Source: GCA-002282575 sp964606405
GTDB lineage: Bacteria > Pseudomonadota > Gammaproteobacteria > Thiomicrospirales > Thiomicrospiraceae
Direction of reading: 5' to 3'
Length of the DNA: 64,000 nt
Assembly (NCBI GenBank): GCA_964606405.1
Contig: CAZSGH010000001.1
Location: 1-64,000 of the forward strand
The notes under the pieces are model-generated. The model was not told where the DNA came from. It did not search any database and was given only the letters and a program-made list of their open reading frames with translations. Positions 31,934-41,949 of the stretch are shown here, piece by piece. Position numbers and translations under genes: made by a program. Numbering within the stretch: position 1 is the first letter of the stretch; each line of letters begins with the position of its first letter.

Positions 31934-32845
31934 ATGAATAACATGGTGCAGTGGCTTGTCATAACCAGTCTGTCTTTATTAGTTGGCTGCGAACAGACAA
32001 CAGAAAAACATTATGAGCTCACCTATACGGAAAAACCAACCGACGGAAAAACGCTAACCTACCAGTTCGCGATTCATCCGCTCTACAACCCTCAAAAACT
32101 CATACAGCGCTACCAGCCATTAATTGACTATCTCAACCGCCATTTACAAGGCGTGCAGCTCTCACTAGAAGCATCTCGAGACTACCAAGCTTACGAGCAA
32201 AAATATCAACTTCGCAATCCCGAAATTTTGCTACCAAACCCTTGGCAAACCACACAAGCGATACAATATGGCTATCAGGTAATTGCCATGGCGGGCGCAC
32301 CACAAGATTTTAAAGGTGTCTTTATTGCACGCAAAGATGCCATGCCAGAAAGCCCTTTAGCCTTAAAAGGCAAGGTTGTTAGTTACCCATCCTATACTGC
32401 ATTAGCAGCCTGCGTCATGCCACAATATTTTTTACATAAGAATGGTATTGATGTTCAAAAAGACATTCAAAATACCTATGTTGGCTCACAAGAATCATCC
32501 ATCATGAATGTTTACCTAGGCAAGTCCTCTGTTGCCGCAACATGGCCACCGCCGTGGCGCGCCTTCCAAAAAGACTATCCCAAAGAAGCTTCTGAATTAG
32601 CGCTGGTATGGGAAACAGAGTCACTAATGAATAACTCGGTTATGGTTCGCGACGATCTGCCACAAACAATCAAAAGCCAACTTCAAACATTACTAACCAC
32701 CTTATCAACGTCTACCGAAGGGCGCTCTATCTTGGCTGCAATGGAAACCAGTGATTTTTATTCCGCCGACAATGCTAACTATCATGTTGTCAGCGAATAC
32801 TTAGCAAACTTTGAACGCGATGTTCGAAAAATAGATCAGCCATAA
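31934..32845 (+). CDS. PhnD-like binding lipoprotein
   Basis: This protein of about 303 aa has a lipoprotein signal with lipobox LLVGC (C19) and the PhnD/SBP fold (LTYQFAIHPLYNPQKLIQRYQPLIDYLNRHLQGV, then PEILLPNPWQTTQAIQYGYQVIAMAG). The frame opens at 31832, but those 34 extra residues do not look like a signal; the ATG at 31934 gives a perfect lipoprotein signal and has AGGTGG upstream. No transporter genes are linked. Other PhnD/NMT1 proteins in this window are tied to GGDEF genes, so this one may serve a sensor encoded elsewhere; that is a guess. Confidence 0.85.
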   Translation: MNNMVQWLVITSLSLLVGCEQTTEKHYELTYTEKPTDGKTLTYQFAIHPLYNPQKLIQRYQPLIDYLNRHLQGVQLSLEASRDYQAYEQKYQLRNPEILLPNPWQTTQAIQYGYQVIAMAGAPQDFKGVFIARKDAMPESPLALKGKVVSYPSYTALAACVMPQYFLHKNGIDVQKDIQNTYVGSQESSIMNVYLGKSSVAATWPPPWRAFQKDYPKEASELALVWETESLMNNSVMVRDDLPQTIKSQLQTLLTTLSTSTEGRSILAAMETSDFYSADNANYHVVSEYLANFERDVRKIDQP

Positions 32846-32899
32846 TTACGAATAAGCTGACGTTTTTTAAGCCAATAAAAACCAACGATACAGCGTTAG

Positions 32900-35137
32900 T
32901 TACGCTTTCGTATCTCGATGCCTCGGCTTACGCACTTTATCGGTTTTGGTTTTATCGCCAGCACGCTCGGTGTACTTGGTTAAAAACTGCTGCTGACCAT
33001 TCTTCTTACCGACACGCTTACCCTCACCACCCGCTTCGCCTGTACCAGCAGGTTGCCATGTGGGAATCAAGTGGTGCTTGCCATTGCCGATTAAGTCGGC
33101 ACGTCCCATTTTTTTCAGTGCTTCACGTAACAATGGCCAGTTTTCGGCATCATGATAACGCAAAAAGGCTTTATGCAAGCGGCGTTGCTTCATTCCTTTC
33201 GGACTAAAAACTTCTTCTCTTTCGTCACCTTCGCGCTGAATCTTACGCAACGGGTTGCGCCCACTGTAATACATCGCAGAGGCTAGCGCCATCGGGCTGG
33301 GCAAGAAGGCTTGCACTTGATCGGCTCTAAACCCATTGCGCTTGAGCCACAACGCCAAGTTCATCATGTCTTCGTCGTTGGTACCAGGATGCGCTGCAAT
33401 AAAGTAAGGAATGAGATATTGCTCTTTGCCCGCCTCGGCAGAAAACTTATCGAACATGGCTTTGAAGCGATCATACGCCCCCATGCCCGGCTTCATCATT
33501 TTCGATAAAGGTCCCGTTTCGGTGTGCTCTGGCGCGATTTTAAGATAGCCACCCACATGATGCTGCACCAATTCTTTGACGTATTCTGGCGTTTCGACTG
33601 CCAAGTCGTAACGCAACCCCGATGCAATCAATACTTTTTTGATGCCTGGCAAGGCTCGCGCTTTACGATACAAATTCACTAAAGGCGTTTGATCGGTATT
33701 TAAGTAGCGACAAATGACAGGATGCACACAAGATAAGCGACGACAGTTTTGCTCGATACGCTCATCTTTGCACGCCAAACGCCACATATTCGCCGTTGGA
33801 CCGCCAAGGTCAGAAATAATGCCCGTAAAACCTTTGACCTTATCACGAATATCTTCGACTTCGCGCAGAATGGATTTTTCGGAACGGTTTTGAATAATTC
33901 GCCCTTCATGCTCGGTAATCGAACAGAAAGTACAGCCACCAAAACAGCCGCGCATGATATTGACTGAAAAGCGAATCATCTCCCACGCTGGAATTTTTGC
34001 GCCCGCATAAGCAGGATGCGGAGCGCGTGCATAAGGCAAATCGAAAACACCATCCATTTCTGGCGTGGTCAGCGGAATGGGCGGTGGATTAACCCACACC
34101 TCGCGATTACCATGACGCTGCACCAGCGCACGCGCATTACCTGGGTTGGTTTCGAGATGAAACACACGCGACGCATGGGCATAAAGCACTGGGTCTTCGC
34201 TCACCTGCTCAAACGAGGGCATACGAATGACGGTTAAGTCGCGCGGATGAAAACGGGGGATTTGACTGGTTAAATGCACCACCGTAATGCCATTTTGTTC
34301 ATCGACCGTTTGCTTAGGCTTAGGGTTGGCTTCAGCCAACTCAGCCGTTTGTTCTTTGTTTGTTTCGCAACTGGCTTCAGTTTGCATGGCATAGGGGTCG
34401 ATATGGGCATCGACTTTACCTGGCACATCTACCTCGGTAGAGTCTAATACCACGAACCCTTCTGGCACACGATTACGCACAAAAACCGTACCACGTACAT
34501 CCGCAATATCTTTAGGATGCTCGCCCTTGGCAATACGATGACTGATTTCGACCAAAGCGCGTTCGGCATTACCATAAAGCAAAATATCAGCCTTACTGTC
34601 CAAAATGACGGAGCGACGTACCTTATCCGACCAATAGTCGTAATGCGCAATGCGACGTAAACTGCCCTCTATGCCACCAATTACAATCGGAACATCTTTG
34701 AATGCTTCGCGACAACGCTGCGAATATACCGTAAGGGCGCGATCAGGACGTTTACCATGCTCGTCGTTAGGCGTGTAAGCATCGTTATGACGCAAGCGAC
34801 GGTCGGAAGTGTAATGGTTAATCATCGAGTCCATATTGCCAGCCGTCACGCCAAAATACAGGTTCGGCTTGCCCAATGCACGGAAAGCTTCAGCCGATGT
34901 CCAGTCGGGTTGGGCAATAATGCCCACGCGAAAACCCTGCGCTTCGAGCACTCGCCCAATCACCGCCATACCAAAGCTGGGCTGATCGACGTAAGCATCG
35001 CCAGTAACCAAAATAATATCGCAGCTATCCCAGCCTAATTCATCCATTTCTGCCTTGGACATCGGCAAAAAAGGCGCGGTACCGAAGCGGTGCGCCCAGT
35101 ACTTACGGTAAGAAAAAATCGGTTTAGCGTCGAACAT
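32900..35137 (-). CDS. ygiQ: YgiQ-family radical SAM protein
   Basis: This 745 aa protein has an N-terminal extension typical of YgiQ (FDAKPIFSYRKYWAHRFGTAPFLPMS), a B12-like fold region, and a radical-SAM core with CFGGCTFCSITEHEG (CxxxCxxC) near residue 400. A basic C-terminal tail (KKNGQQQFLTKY... KVRKPRHRD) follows. The reaction is unknown. Strong RBS (AAGGAG) before the ATG. The 124-bp upstream region is shared with the divergent DsrE-like gene. Residues about 235-285 (EASCETNKEQTAEL...) look like a poorly conserved insert. Confidence 0.94.
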   Translation of the reverse strand: MFDAKPIFSYRKYWAHRFGTAPFLPMSKAEMDELGWDSCDIILVTGDAYVDQPSFGMAVIGRVLEAQGFRVGIIAQPDWTSAEAFRALGKPNLYFGVTAGNMDSMINHYTSDRRLRHNDAYTPNDEHGKRPDRALTVYSQRCREAFKDVPIVIGGIEGSLRRIAHYDYWSDKVRRSVILDSKADILLYGNAERALVEISHRIAKGEHPKDIADVRGTVFVRNRVPEGFVVLDSTEVDVPGKVDAHIDPYAMQTEASCETNKEQTAELAEANPKPKQTVDEQNGITVVHLTSQIPRFHPRDLTVIRMPSFEQVSEDPVLYAHASRVFHLETNPGNARALVQRHGNREVWVNPPPIPLTTPEMDGVFDLPYARAPHPAYAGAKIPAWEMIRFSVNIMRGCFGGCTFCSITEHEGRIIQNRSEKSILREVEDIRDKVKGFTGIISDLGGPTANMWRLACKDERIEQNCRRLSCVHPVICRYLNTDQTPLVNLYRKARALPGIKKVLIASGLRYDLAVETPEYVKELVQHHVGGYLKIAPEHTETGPLSKMMKPGMGAYDRFKAMFDKFSAEAGKEQYLIPYFIAAHPGTNDEDMMNLALWLKRNGFRADQVQAFLPSPMALASAMYYSGRNPLRKIQREGDEREEVFSPKGMKQRRLHKAFLRYHDAENWPLLREALKKMGRADLIGNGKHHLIPTWQPAGTGEAGGEGKRVGKKNGQQQFLTKYTERAGDKTKTDKVRKPRHRDTKA

Positions 35138-35261
35138 AATGGCTCCTTGGGGTAGCCCACAATCATTTTATTATTGAAATAACGATTATTTTAATTGATT
35201 TAAGATATGATTATCTGGCTAAAAACAATATTTAATTCGCTACGAAGAGGTATAACCCATC

Positions 35262-35711
35262 ATGATGATCAAGTCAACCGCCCTTGTGTTCGCGCTCGCC
35301 TTTACCGGCATCGCACAGGCCGAATATGTACAAGCGAATATTCAACACGAGCCTTACGGCATGCAACGTGTTGCTTACCAAATGAATACAGGCGACGATC
35401 AAGAACAATTGCAAATCATCAAATACGCCAATAACCACATACAAACGATTGGAAAAGACAGCATTGAGTTGCAAGTAGTCATCTTTGGTGCAGGAATGAG
35501 TTTACTGCAATCTAACGACGAAAAACTGAACAAAGCAGTAGATGATTTGCGTGCCAAAGGCGTTAAAATTGCGATTTGCAATAACACACTACGCAATAAA
35601 AACATCGACTGGCACAGTCTGCGTGGCGTTCAGGAAGCGGACATCGTTCCAGGTGGCGTTGCCGAACTCGCCTTCCTACAACAGCGTGGTTTTGCTTACA
35701 TTAAGCCTTAA
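35262..35711 (+). CDS. Periplasmic DsrE-like protein
   Basis: This 149 aa protein has a Sec signal peptide (cleaved after AQA) and a DsrE/DsrF-like fold (QIIKYANNHIQTIG, LQVVIFGAGMSLL, LRAKGVKIAICNNTLRNKNID, then ADIVPGGVAELAFLQQRGFAYIKP). The single Cys in AICNNTL occupies the place of the sulfur-carrying Cys of DsrE/TusD-type proteins. Exported DsrE proteins of this size are common but poorly understood. It converges on, and overlaps by 4 bp, the 3' end of the NMT1/SBP3/PAS/GGDEF gene. Confidence 0.85.
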   Translation: MMIKSTALVFALAFTGIAQAEYVQANIQHEPYGMQRVAYQMNTGDDQEQLQIIKYANNHIQTIGKDSIELQVVIFGAGMSLLQSNDEKLNKAVDDLRAKGVKIAICNNTLRNKNIDWHSLRGVQEADIVPGGVAELAFLQQRGFAYIKP

Positions 35712-38362
35712 GCCAAGATGATACGATTACGACCTTGCTCTTTCGCTTGATACAAGCGGTGGTCAATCGTAGAGTATAACTGGTCTGAATCTGGCAACTC
35801 ATTGCTCTGCCAAAGCCCAGCACCGATAGAAATGGTCAAAACTTCCAGCGGTGCTTGGCTATTTTCTATCTGCAAGCCCATCACATCAGTACGCAAGGCT
35901 TCTAAATGTGTGACTAACTCCTGCTCATCTTGGAACTGCGCCAACACCACAAACTCCTCACCGCCAATACGGAAAACGAAATCATTAGCACGATTAAAAT
36001 GCTGCTGAATTTGTTGCGCGACAGCAACCAACACCTCATCGCCACGCTGATGACCATAGGTATCATTAATCGACTTAAAAAAGTCGATATCGATAATAAC
36101 GGCAGATAAACAACGATCTTCTCGTTTAGCTCGGTTAATTTCTTGCTCTACGATCTTATTGTAGTAGCGTCGGTTATATAATCCCGTCAACTCATCAATA
36201 ATAGACAGCTGCTCAATGCGCTTTTTATCACTAATGTCTACGCGAGTTGCCCAAGCATACTGAATTCTACCCAACCAATCCTTTTGCGGGGTGAGCGTCA
36301 GCTCAATCCAGTAATGACTGCCATCTTTACGTACCGCTTCAATTTCGCCTGTCCACGACCTTCCCGAAGTTACCTGCATAAAAATCGCGTCTTTTTGTGC
36401 TTCCGTTACCGTATTAGCCGATAAGTTCCGATAATTAAGCTGTTTTAATTCTTCGAGGCTGTAACCCGTTAACCGAGCATAAGACTGACTCGTCCATACA
36501 ACACGCGCATCGGCAATGGCAATTTTTGATGCCAGCGTTAGTTCATGAATCTGGTTAATGTAGTTCTGACGATTATTTTTTTGCTGCCGATAAAAAAGCA
36601 CAACAAGTAAGAAAACACCAACAATCAACAACGAATAAAGCGTTAGCTGCTTTAATTGTGCTGAATCTAAGCGATTGATCACCTCGAGCTTAACCCACTT
36701 GCTATAAATCTGCTGACGCTCCTCTTCAGAAATACTGCTCAAGGCTTTTTCTAAAATACCCAATAAAACGGAATTATCTTTGTGTACCGCCATCGCCAAA
36801 TCAAACATCATCTGCGTTTGACCAATCACGTTTAAACCCTGAATACTCAACTGCTGCATATGATGATTAATAACCATTAAATTATCGGCGTATGCAAAGG
36901 CTTCTCCCTTGCTAACCGCACTTAACCCCACTTCAACATTGTCTACCAACAATAGGTTAACAGAAGGATAATTCTGTTCGAGGTAGTCATTAACCCAATA
37001 GTCTTTAACAACGGCAATCGTCTTGCCATTGAGCTGATTGAAGTCTGCGACATAGGTCTGGCTACTATTCGCAACAAGCGTAATCGGAAAGGAAAGATAA
37101 GGTTTGGTAAACGAAAAATCTCGCTGCCGAGTAGGGGTAATCACAATGGAGGGTATAACATCTAATTGTTGGTCGCGCACCAACTGAAGAACTTCTGACC
37201 AAGACTTATCCTGCGTTGCCTGAAAATAAACACCCAGCTTTTTCTCCATCAACTTAAGATAATCAGCAACGATGCCTTGATAACGTGCTTCCTTATCCAT
37301 AAATTCAAATGGCATCCAGCGGTTATCATTCGCCAAGGTCAAGCTAGGATGCTGTTGCAAATACTGCCACTCTTGCTCTGTCAACCAAGACTGCTTAGTC
37401 GAAAAGATAAAGCTCTCGGGCTTAAACGCATCCAGCTGAGCTTGAGTAATCAAATCAACTTCTTTAGCGAGCGTGAGCGCGGTCACTAATTTTGTTGCTT
37501 CTAGCGCACCAATGGGAATACTGCCCGACTTAACTAATGGCGCTGTTGCATTGGCTTCATAAATCAGTGCTTCACGCGTTTTATCCACTGGGTAGTTAGC
37601 GATAATGTAGTCAACGATTTCTTCTTGGTGCTCAAGTGCATACTGCCAACCCGCAATGGTCGCTTCTTTAAACGCCTGTACCATGCCTTGGTTGGTGCGT
37701 GCATTTTTTTCACTGGTAATAACGAGGCTTTCTTGCGACTGAATACCGTAAAGCCGAGGATCTACAATATGATAGGGTTGGTGCATGAGCTGTAATTGAT
37801 AGGGTTCGTTGGTCGCATAGGCAGCGTAGAAATCTACTTTATGCTCAATAAAATCATTTAACCTACCTGTATGTGGCACGCGAACAACGGGATTCTCTAA
37901 TGTTTTAAACATCGACAGAATCTGTAAACTATTCAGATCATAAACCATCTTCCCCGACATCTGCTCTAAATGCGTAATCGGTTCATGCGACAATAGAATC
38001 ATGGGAGAATATTGAAAAGCGGCCATTAGCAACTGGATTGGTGCACCTTTAACACAGTCAATCAACGCGCTTGAATGTTCAATGCCAAAGTCGGCACGTC
38101 CTGCCAACACTTCGTTTAACGGGGTAATCCCTGGTTGCCATTCCTTAGCGGTAACCGCCAAGCCACGTTCTGCATAATAGCCTTGCTTAATGGCGGCATA
38201 AATACCCGCAAACTGAAACTGATGTTTCCATGTCAATTGCACTGTCACGGGCTTAAGTGGTGCGTTGTTGGCAAGCGATTCGGCATTCGCCGTTGCGAGA
38301 AGCACACAAAAAAACAAACCTATAAAAAATAGGCCATAACGATTTATTCTACTGATGATCAC
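35708..38362 (-). CDS. NMT1-SBP_bac_3-PAS-GGDEF four-domain diguanylate cyclase
   Basis: This 884 aa sensor starts at GTG (no in-frame ATG nearby). Order: signal peptide to about 27; NMT1/SsuA-like domain about 38-300 (VQLTWKHQFQFAGIYAAIKQGYYAERGL is its start); a second, amino-acid-type (SBP_bac_3, HisJ/GlnH-like) domain about 325-560 (NDNRWMPFEFMDKEARYQGIVADYLK region); TM about 577-595; PAS about 600-710; GGDEF about 720-880. GGEEF is intact (about 800) and RAND gives an RxxD I-site. Two different binding folds in tandem suggest integration of two ligands into one c-di-GMP output. Confidence 0.93.
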   Translation of the reverse strand: MIISRINRYGLFFIGLFFCVLLATANAESLANNAPLKPVTVQLTWKHQFQFAGIYAAIKQGYYAERGLAVTAKEWQPGITPLNEVLAGRADFGIEHSSALIDCVKGAPIQLLMAAFQYSPMILLSHEPITHLEQMSGKMVYDLNSLQILSMFKTLENPVVRVPHTGRLNDFIEHKVDFYAAYATNEPYQLQLMHQPYHIVDPRLYGIQSQESLVITSEKNARTNQGMVQAFKEATIAGWQYALEHQEEIVDYIIANYPVDKTREALIYEANATAPLVKSGSIPIGALEATKLVTALTLAKEVDLITQAQLDAFKPESFIFSTKQSWLTEQEWQYLQQHPSLTLANDNRWMPFEFMDKEARYQGIVADYLKLMEKKLGVYFQATQDKSWSEVLQLVRDQQLDVIPSIVITPTRQRDFSFTKPYLSFPITLVANSSQTYVADFNQLNGKTIAVVKDYWVNDYLEQNYPSVNLLLVDNVEVGLSAVSKGEAFAYADNLMVINHHMQQLSIQGLNVIGQTQMMFDLAMAVHKDNSVLLGILEKALSSISEEERQQIYSKWVKLEVINRLDSAQLKQLTLYSLLIVGVFLLVVLFYRQQKNNRQNYINQIHELTLASKIAIADARVVWTSQSYARLTGYSLEELKQLNYRNLSANTVTEAQKDAIFMQVTSGRSWTGEIEAVRKDGSHYWIELTLTPQKDWLGRIQYAWATRVDISDKKRIEQLSIIDELTGLYNRRYYNKIVEQEINRAKREDRCLSAVIIDIDFFKSINDTYGHQRGDEVLVAVAQQIQQHFNRANDFVFRIGGEEFVVLAQFQDEQELVTHLEALRTDVMGLQIENSQAPLEVLTISIGAGLWQSNELPDSDQLYSTIDHRLYQAKEQGRNRIILA

Positions 38363-38497
38363 AAGACCAACCCTGTGCTGTGCTGCAATGCCAACCCCTC
38401 ATTAACCCGAGTCAATAAGAAACTAACGATACTTACTGATTATTAGTAATTCTACGCTACCCAAGATAACAACACAACACGTAATGGTAAATGCGCT

Positions 38498-39847
38498 CTA
38501 ATCACGCACCTTGGCAAACAAATCGTAGGTATCCGACCCCGTAATATCCACTTCGACAAATTCACCTACTGGCAAGTGTGCGCCATTTTTAATGATGACT
38601 GTGCCATCAATTTCTGGCGCATCGGCAGCCGAGCGTGCAATCGCACCCTGCTCACCAATGGTATCGACTAACACCGTCATACGCGAGCCGACTTTAGCTT
38701 TCATCTTCTCTTCCGAAATATCCATCTGCAACGCCATTAACTCTTCCCAACGATCTTGTTTGACATCATCAGGTACTGGCGGTGCTAGGTCGTTAGCAAC
38801 CGCACCATCGACGGGTGAGTATGGGAAACAACCAACACGATCCAGCTCGGCTTCATCTAAGAAGTCCATCAGCATTTCGAAGTCTTCGTCTGTTTCACCT
38901 GGGAAGCCAACAATAAAGGTGCTACGGATGGTAAGTTCTGGACAAATATCACGCCATTTTTTAATGCGATCTAACAAACGATTCACATCCCCTGGTCGCT
39001 TCATCATTTTGAGGATGCGCGGACTGGCATGTTGGAAAGGAATATCTAAATAAGGCAGAATTTTGCCCTGCGCCATCAGCGGAATGATGTCGTCGACATT
39101 CGGATAAGGGTAAACATAGTGCATCCGCGTCCAGATACCCAAGTCACCTAACGCACTCGCCATATCGTACAGATTGGTTTTTAGCGGACGACCACCCCAG
39201 AAGTCCAACTTGTGCTTTAAGTCCACCCCGTAGGCACTGGTGTCTTGCGACACGACCAATAACTCTTTCACACCAGCATTTGCCAAGTTTTGTGCTTCAG
39301 TCATCACATCGCTAATCGAGCGAGACACCAGCTTACCGCGCATACTGGGGATAATGCAGAAGGTGCAGTTATGGTTACAGCCTTCCGAAATTTTAAGATA
39401 GGCATAATGCTTCGGCGTTAGTTTAACGCCTGTGTCGGGCATTAAGTCCAAAAACGGTTCGTGCGGTTTGGGCACATGGGTATGTACCGCATTCATCACT
39501 TCGGTATAAGCTGCTGCGCCCGAAATGGCTAGTACATTTGGGTGCTCCGCCATAATCACTTCAGGACGTGCACCCAAGCAACCCGTCACAATCACTTTAC
39601 CGTTTTCGTTCAAAGCTTCGCCAATGGTATCGAGCGACTCGGCAACAGCAGAGTCGATAAAACCACAGGTATTCACCACCACCAAATCCGACCCTTTGTA
39701 ATCGGGCGAAATGTCATAACCTTCGCTACGCAACTGCGTTAGGATGCGTTCAGAGTCCACCAACGCCTTGGGGCAACCGAGGCTCACAAAGCCAATTTTG
39801 GGGGCATTTTGCGCAGCAAGTACGCGCTTTGGGGTTGGTGTTGTCAT
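38498..39847 (-). CDS. rimO: Ribosomal protein S12 methylthiotransferase RimO
   Basis: This radical-SAM methylthiotransferase of about 449 aa acts on Asp88 of ribosomal protein S12. Seen: an N-terminal UPF0004 domain (PKIGFVSLGCPKALVDSERILTQL, VVNTCGF, VTGCLGARPE, three Cys for cluster II), the radical-SAM motif KISEGCNHNCTFCIIPSMRG, and a C-terminal TRAM domain (about 380-449). SLGCPKALVDSE identifies RimO and not MiaB. The frame opens 6 bp earlier at TTG; the ATG at 39847 is preferred. No strong Shine-Dalgarno was seen. Confidence 0.95.
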   Translation of the reverse strand: MTTPTPKRVLAAQNAPKIGFVSLGCPKALVDSERILTQLRSEGYDISPDYKGSDLVVVNTCGFIDSAVAESLDTIGEALNENGKVIVTGCLGARPEVIMAEHPNVLAISGAAAYTEVMNAVHTHVPKPHEPFLDLMPDTGVKLTPKHYAYLKISEGCNHNCTFCIIPSMRGKLVSRSISDVMTEAQNLANAGVKELLVVSQDTSAYGVDLKHKLDFWGGRPLKTNLYDMASALGDLGIWTRMHYVYPYPNVDDIIPLMAQGKILPYLDIPFQHASPRILKMMKRPGDVNRLLDRIKKWRDICPELTIRSTFIVGFPGETDEDFEMLMDFLDEAELDRVGCFPYSPVDGAVANDLAPPVPDDVKQDRWEELMALQMDISEEKMKAKVGSRMTVLVDTIGEQGAIARSAADAPEIDGTVIIKNGAHLPVGEFVEVDITGSDTYDLFAKVRD

Positions 39848-39977
39848 GGTCAATCACATCGCATCGAAACAAAAAAGGAAGCCATTGTAACATAAGACAA
39901 AAAGCACGAACACACTTGGACAACAAGCCCCAACGCATTGCTCTTTTCAGAGACACCTACAACAACGAAACAATTAA

Positions 39978-40126
39978 GGGAATATCTAAAAACCCAACGG
40001 GTAGGAGGTCTGGAGGAAGGGATTGTAGAAAATAGCATGTAACTCATTGATTAAAAACCTTCCTTCAGCTAACAAATAAACTTGGAAAGTCTAAAAACAA
40101 GCGAAACGTGGTTTTTAGAGGCTCCC
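39978..40126. repeat. MITE-like element, copy E (149 bp)
   Basis: The left end is GGGAATATCTAAAAAC and the right end GTTTTTAGAGGCTCCC. The interior nearly repeats copy C over its full length. It lies between rimO and the promoter of the chemosensory operon. No clear target duplication was found. Confidence 0.85.
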
Positions 40127-40181
40127 AAAGCTTAATCGACATCAATTAAACAAAGAGATTCACACTTCATAAGTAATTATT

Positions 40182-40209
40182 TTGTTATTATTAAAAATAA
40201 ACTTATATT
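40182..40209 (+). promoter_or_regulatory. Sigma-70-type promoter of the Wsp-like operon
   Basis: TTGTTA (40182-40187) and TATATT (40204-40209) with a 16-bp AT-rich spacer stand 22 bp before the first start codon. It is a reasonable promoter for the nine-gene cluster. Confidence 0.5.
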
Positions 40210-40231
40210 ACGTAAAGGGCGATGCTCACTC

Positions 40232-41788
40232 ATGTCTGCCGAATATGTGCCTGCCGATGATGCCGTTATTTTGTCTACCTCTGACTTACAAGGAAACATC
40301 TTAAGCTGCAATCATACCTTTTTAACCGTATCTGGTTATGAATCACAGGAAGTCATCGGACAGCCGCATTGTATTCTGCGCCATCCCGACATGCCCAAAG
40401 AAGCCTTTAAAGACTTATGGAATACCATCAGCAATGGTCGTCCGTGGTTTGGTATCGTCAAGAACAAACGAAAAAATGGCGATTATTATTGGGTAGCTGC
40501 AAATGTCTCACCTATTTTTGAGGATGGCAAACTAACCAGCTATGTTTCGGTTCGCTACCCTGCCACCGACGCACAAAAAACACAAGCAGAAGCCTACTAT
40601 GCCAAAGTTCAACAGGGTAAAGCACCGTTTACGACAACCCCCTACCGACCCTACGACCCCTTACTCCTAATCAGCGCAGGACTTGGACTTCTCGGTGTCC
40701 TGCTGTTTAGTTTACTAGACAGCGCAGACAGTGGACTGGTTTTTTTAATCACCATCACAGCACTAGTCTTAGCGTTGGTACGAGGACAGCAACTTTCAGC
40801 GCCCTCTCCTAACCAAATGAAAGCTATTCAACATATTGCTCATGGTTATTTTAAGGAGCCTGTTGAGGGATTTAATGCGTGGAGTAATGCACTCAATCTA
40901 TTGAGAACCCGAATTGGGCAAAATGCCAGTGACATTATTCAGGAGTCGTTTAACGAAAGTGTCCGCCTGACACAGACCATGAAACAAGGTGCACACGAAA
41001 TCAGTGATGCCTTATCAAGTCAAGCCGCGACATCAGCTCAAATGTCATCTTCCATTGTTGAAATTACCTCAACGATGGAAGAACTCTCTGCATCTTCCAC
41101 TCAAATTGCTGAACACGCCAAACTGGTTGTCAATATTGCAAATCAAGCAATGACTGACTCAAACAACGGCGCTGAGGCGATGCAAAATGTGCTGGTACGC
41201 ATGAACGACATTCGCAATGACAATCAGGTTAGCCTACAGGACATCATCGCATTGGGCGACAAGTCAAAACAAATTGGCAAAGTCATGACACTCATTACCA
41301 ATCTTGCTGATCAGACCAAATTAATTGCTTTTAATGCCGCATTAGAAGCATCTAGCGCTGGAGAGGCTGGTAAACGATTTTCAGTGGTCGCTAGCGAAAT
41401 ACGTCGACTTGCCGACAGCGTGACAGAGTCAACACAGGATATCGAAAACAAAATTACCGAGATACAGGATGCAATTCAGCGTCTTGTCACAACGTCAGAA
41501 AAAGGTACTAACGGCATTTTAGCTGGCGCAGCTGCAACAAATGCCACAGCGGAGCGCTTAAATGCCATCGTTAATGCTGTTAGTCAAACCAGTAGTGCTG
41601 CACAACAGATATCTCTTTCGACACAACAACAAAAAACAGCAAGCTCGCAGGTTGTTATTGCCTTACGAGAAATCGTGAGCGCTAGCACTCAAACAGCAAG
41701 CTCAATCAACCGAATCAGCCAAGTGAGTCTTGAAATGGAACAACTGTCAGAACAATTATCAGAAACAACAAAACAAGTAAAAAAATAA
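40232..41788 (+). CDS. Aer-type PAS chemoreceptor (first gene of Wsp-like cluster)
   Basis: This 518 aa methyl-accepting protein has an N-terminal cytosolic PAS domain (10-115) very like E. coli Aer: RHPDMPKEAFKDLW with R50, H51 and D53, and PWFGIVKNKRKNGDYYW with W72, positions that bind FAD in Aer. A hydrophobic hairpin (about 146-185) anchors it without a periplasmic domain. The signalling domain runs to the end, with hairpin tip DQTKLIAFNAALEASSAGEAG. There is no CheR-tethering pentapeptide at the C-terminus. Inferred role: redox or energy-state input to CheA of this cluster. Confidence 0.92.
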   Translation: MSAEYVPADDAVILSTSDLQGNILSCNHTFLTVSGYESQEVIGQPHCILRHPDMPKEAFKDLWNTISNGRPWFGIVKNKRKNGDYYWVAANVSPIFEDGKLTSYVSVRYPATDAQKTQAEAYYAKVQQGKAPFTTTPYRPYDPLLLISAGLGLLGVLLFSLLDSADSGLVFLITITALVLALVRGQQLSAPSPNQMKAIQHIAHGYFKEPVEGFNAWSNALNLLRTRIGQNASDIIQESFNESVRLTQTMKQGAHEISDALSSQAATSAQMSSSIVEITSTMEELSASSTQIAEHAKLVVNIANQAMTDSNNGAEAMQNVLVRMNDIRNDNQVSLQDIIALGDKSKQIGKVMTLITNLADQTKLIAFNAALEASSAGEAGKRFSVVASEIRRLADSVTESTQDIENKITEIQDAIQRLVTTSEKGTNGILAGAAATNATAERLNAIVNAVSQTSSAAQQISLSTQQQKTASSQVVIALREIVSASTQTASSINRISQVSLEMEQLSEQLSETTKQVKK

Positions 41789-41870
41789 GTATTTTGTCAT
41801 ATAAAACAAGATAATTAGGCAACAAAATGCAACAGAGATATTTTTAGAGCATACCTAAAAAATATTTATT

Positions 41871-41898
41871 ATTAATGCGTAATTAATGCGTATATAAT
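41871..41898 (+). promoter_or_regulatory. Tandem 11-bp repeat and -10 before the second receptor gene
   Basis: ATTAATGCGTA occurs twice head to tail (41871-41881 and 41882-41892), directly followed by TATAAT (41893-41898). It may be an operator over an internal promoter of the cluster. The -35 region is poor, which suits an activator-dependent promoter. Confidence 0.45.
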
Positions 41899-41949
41899 TA
41901 GCAGCAACTTATAGATTGCTATTTACACTTCTTACAATTGAGCTTCACT

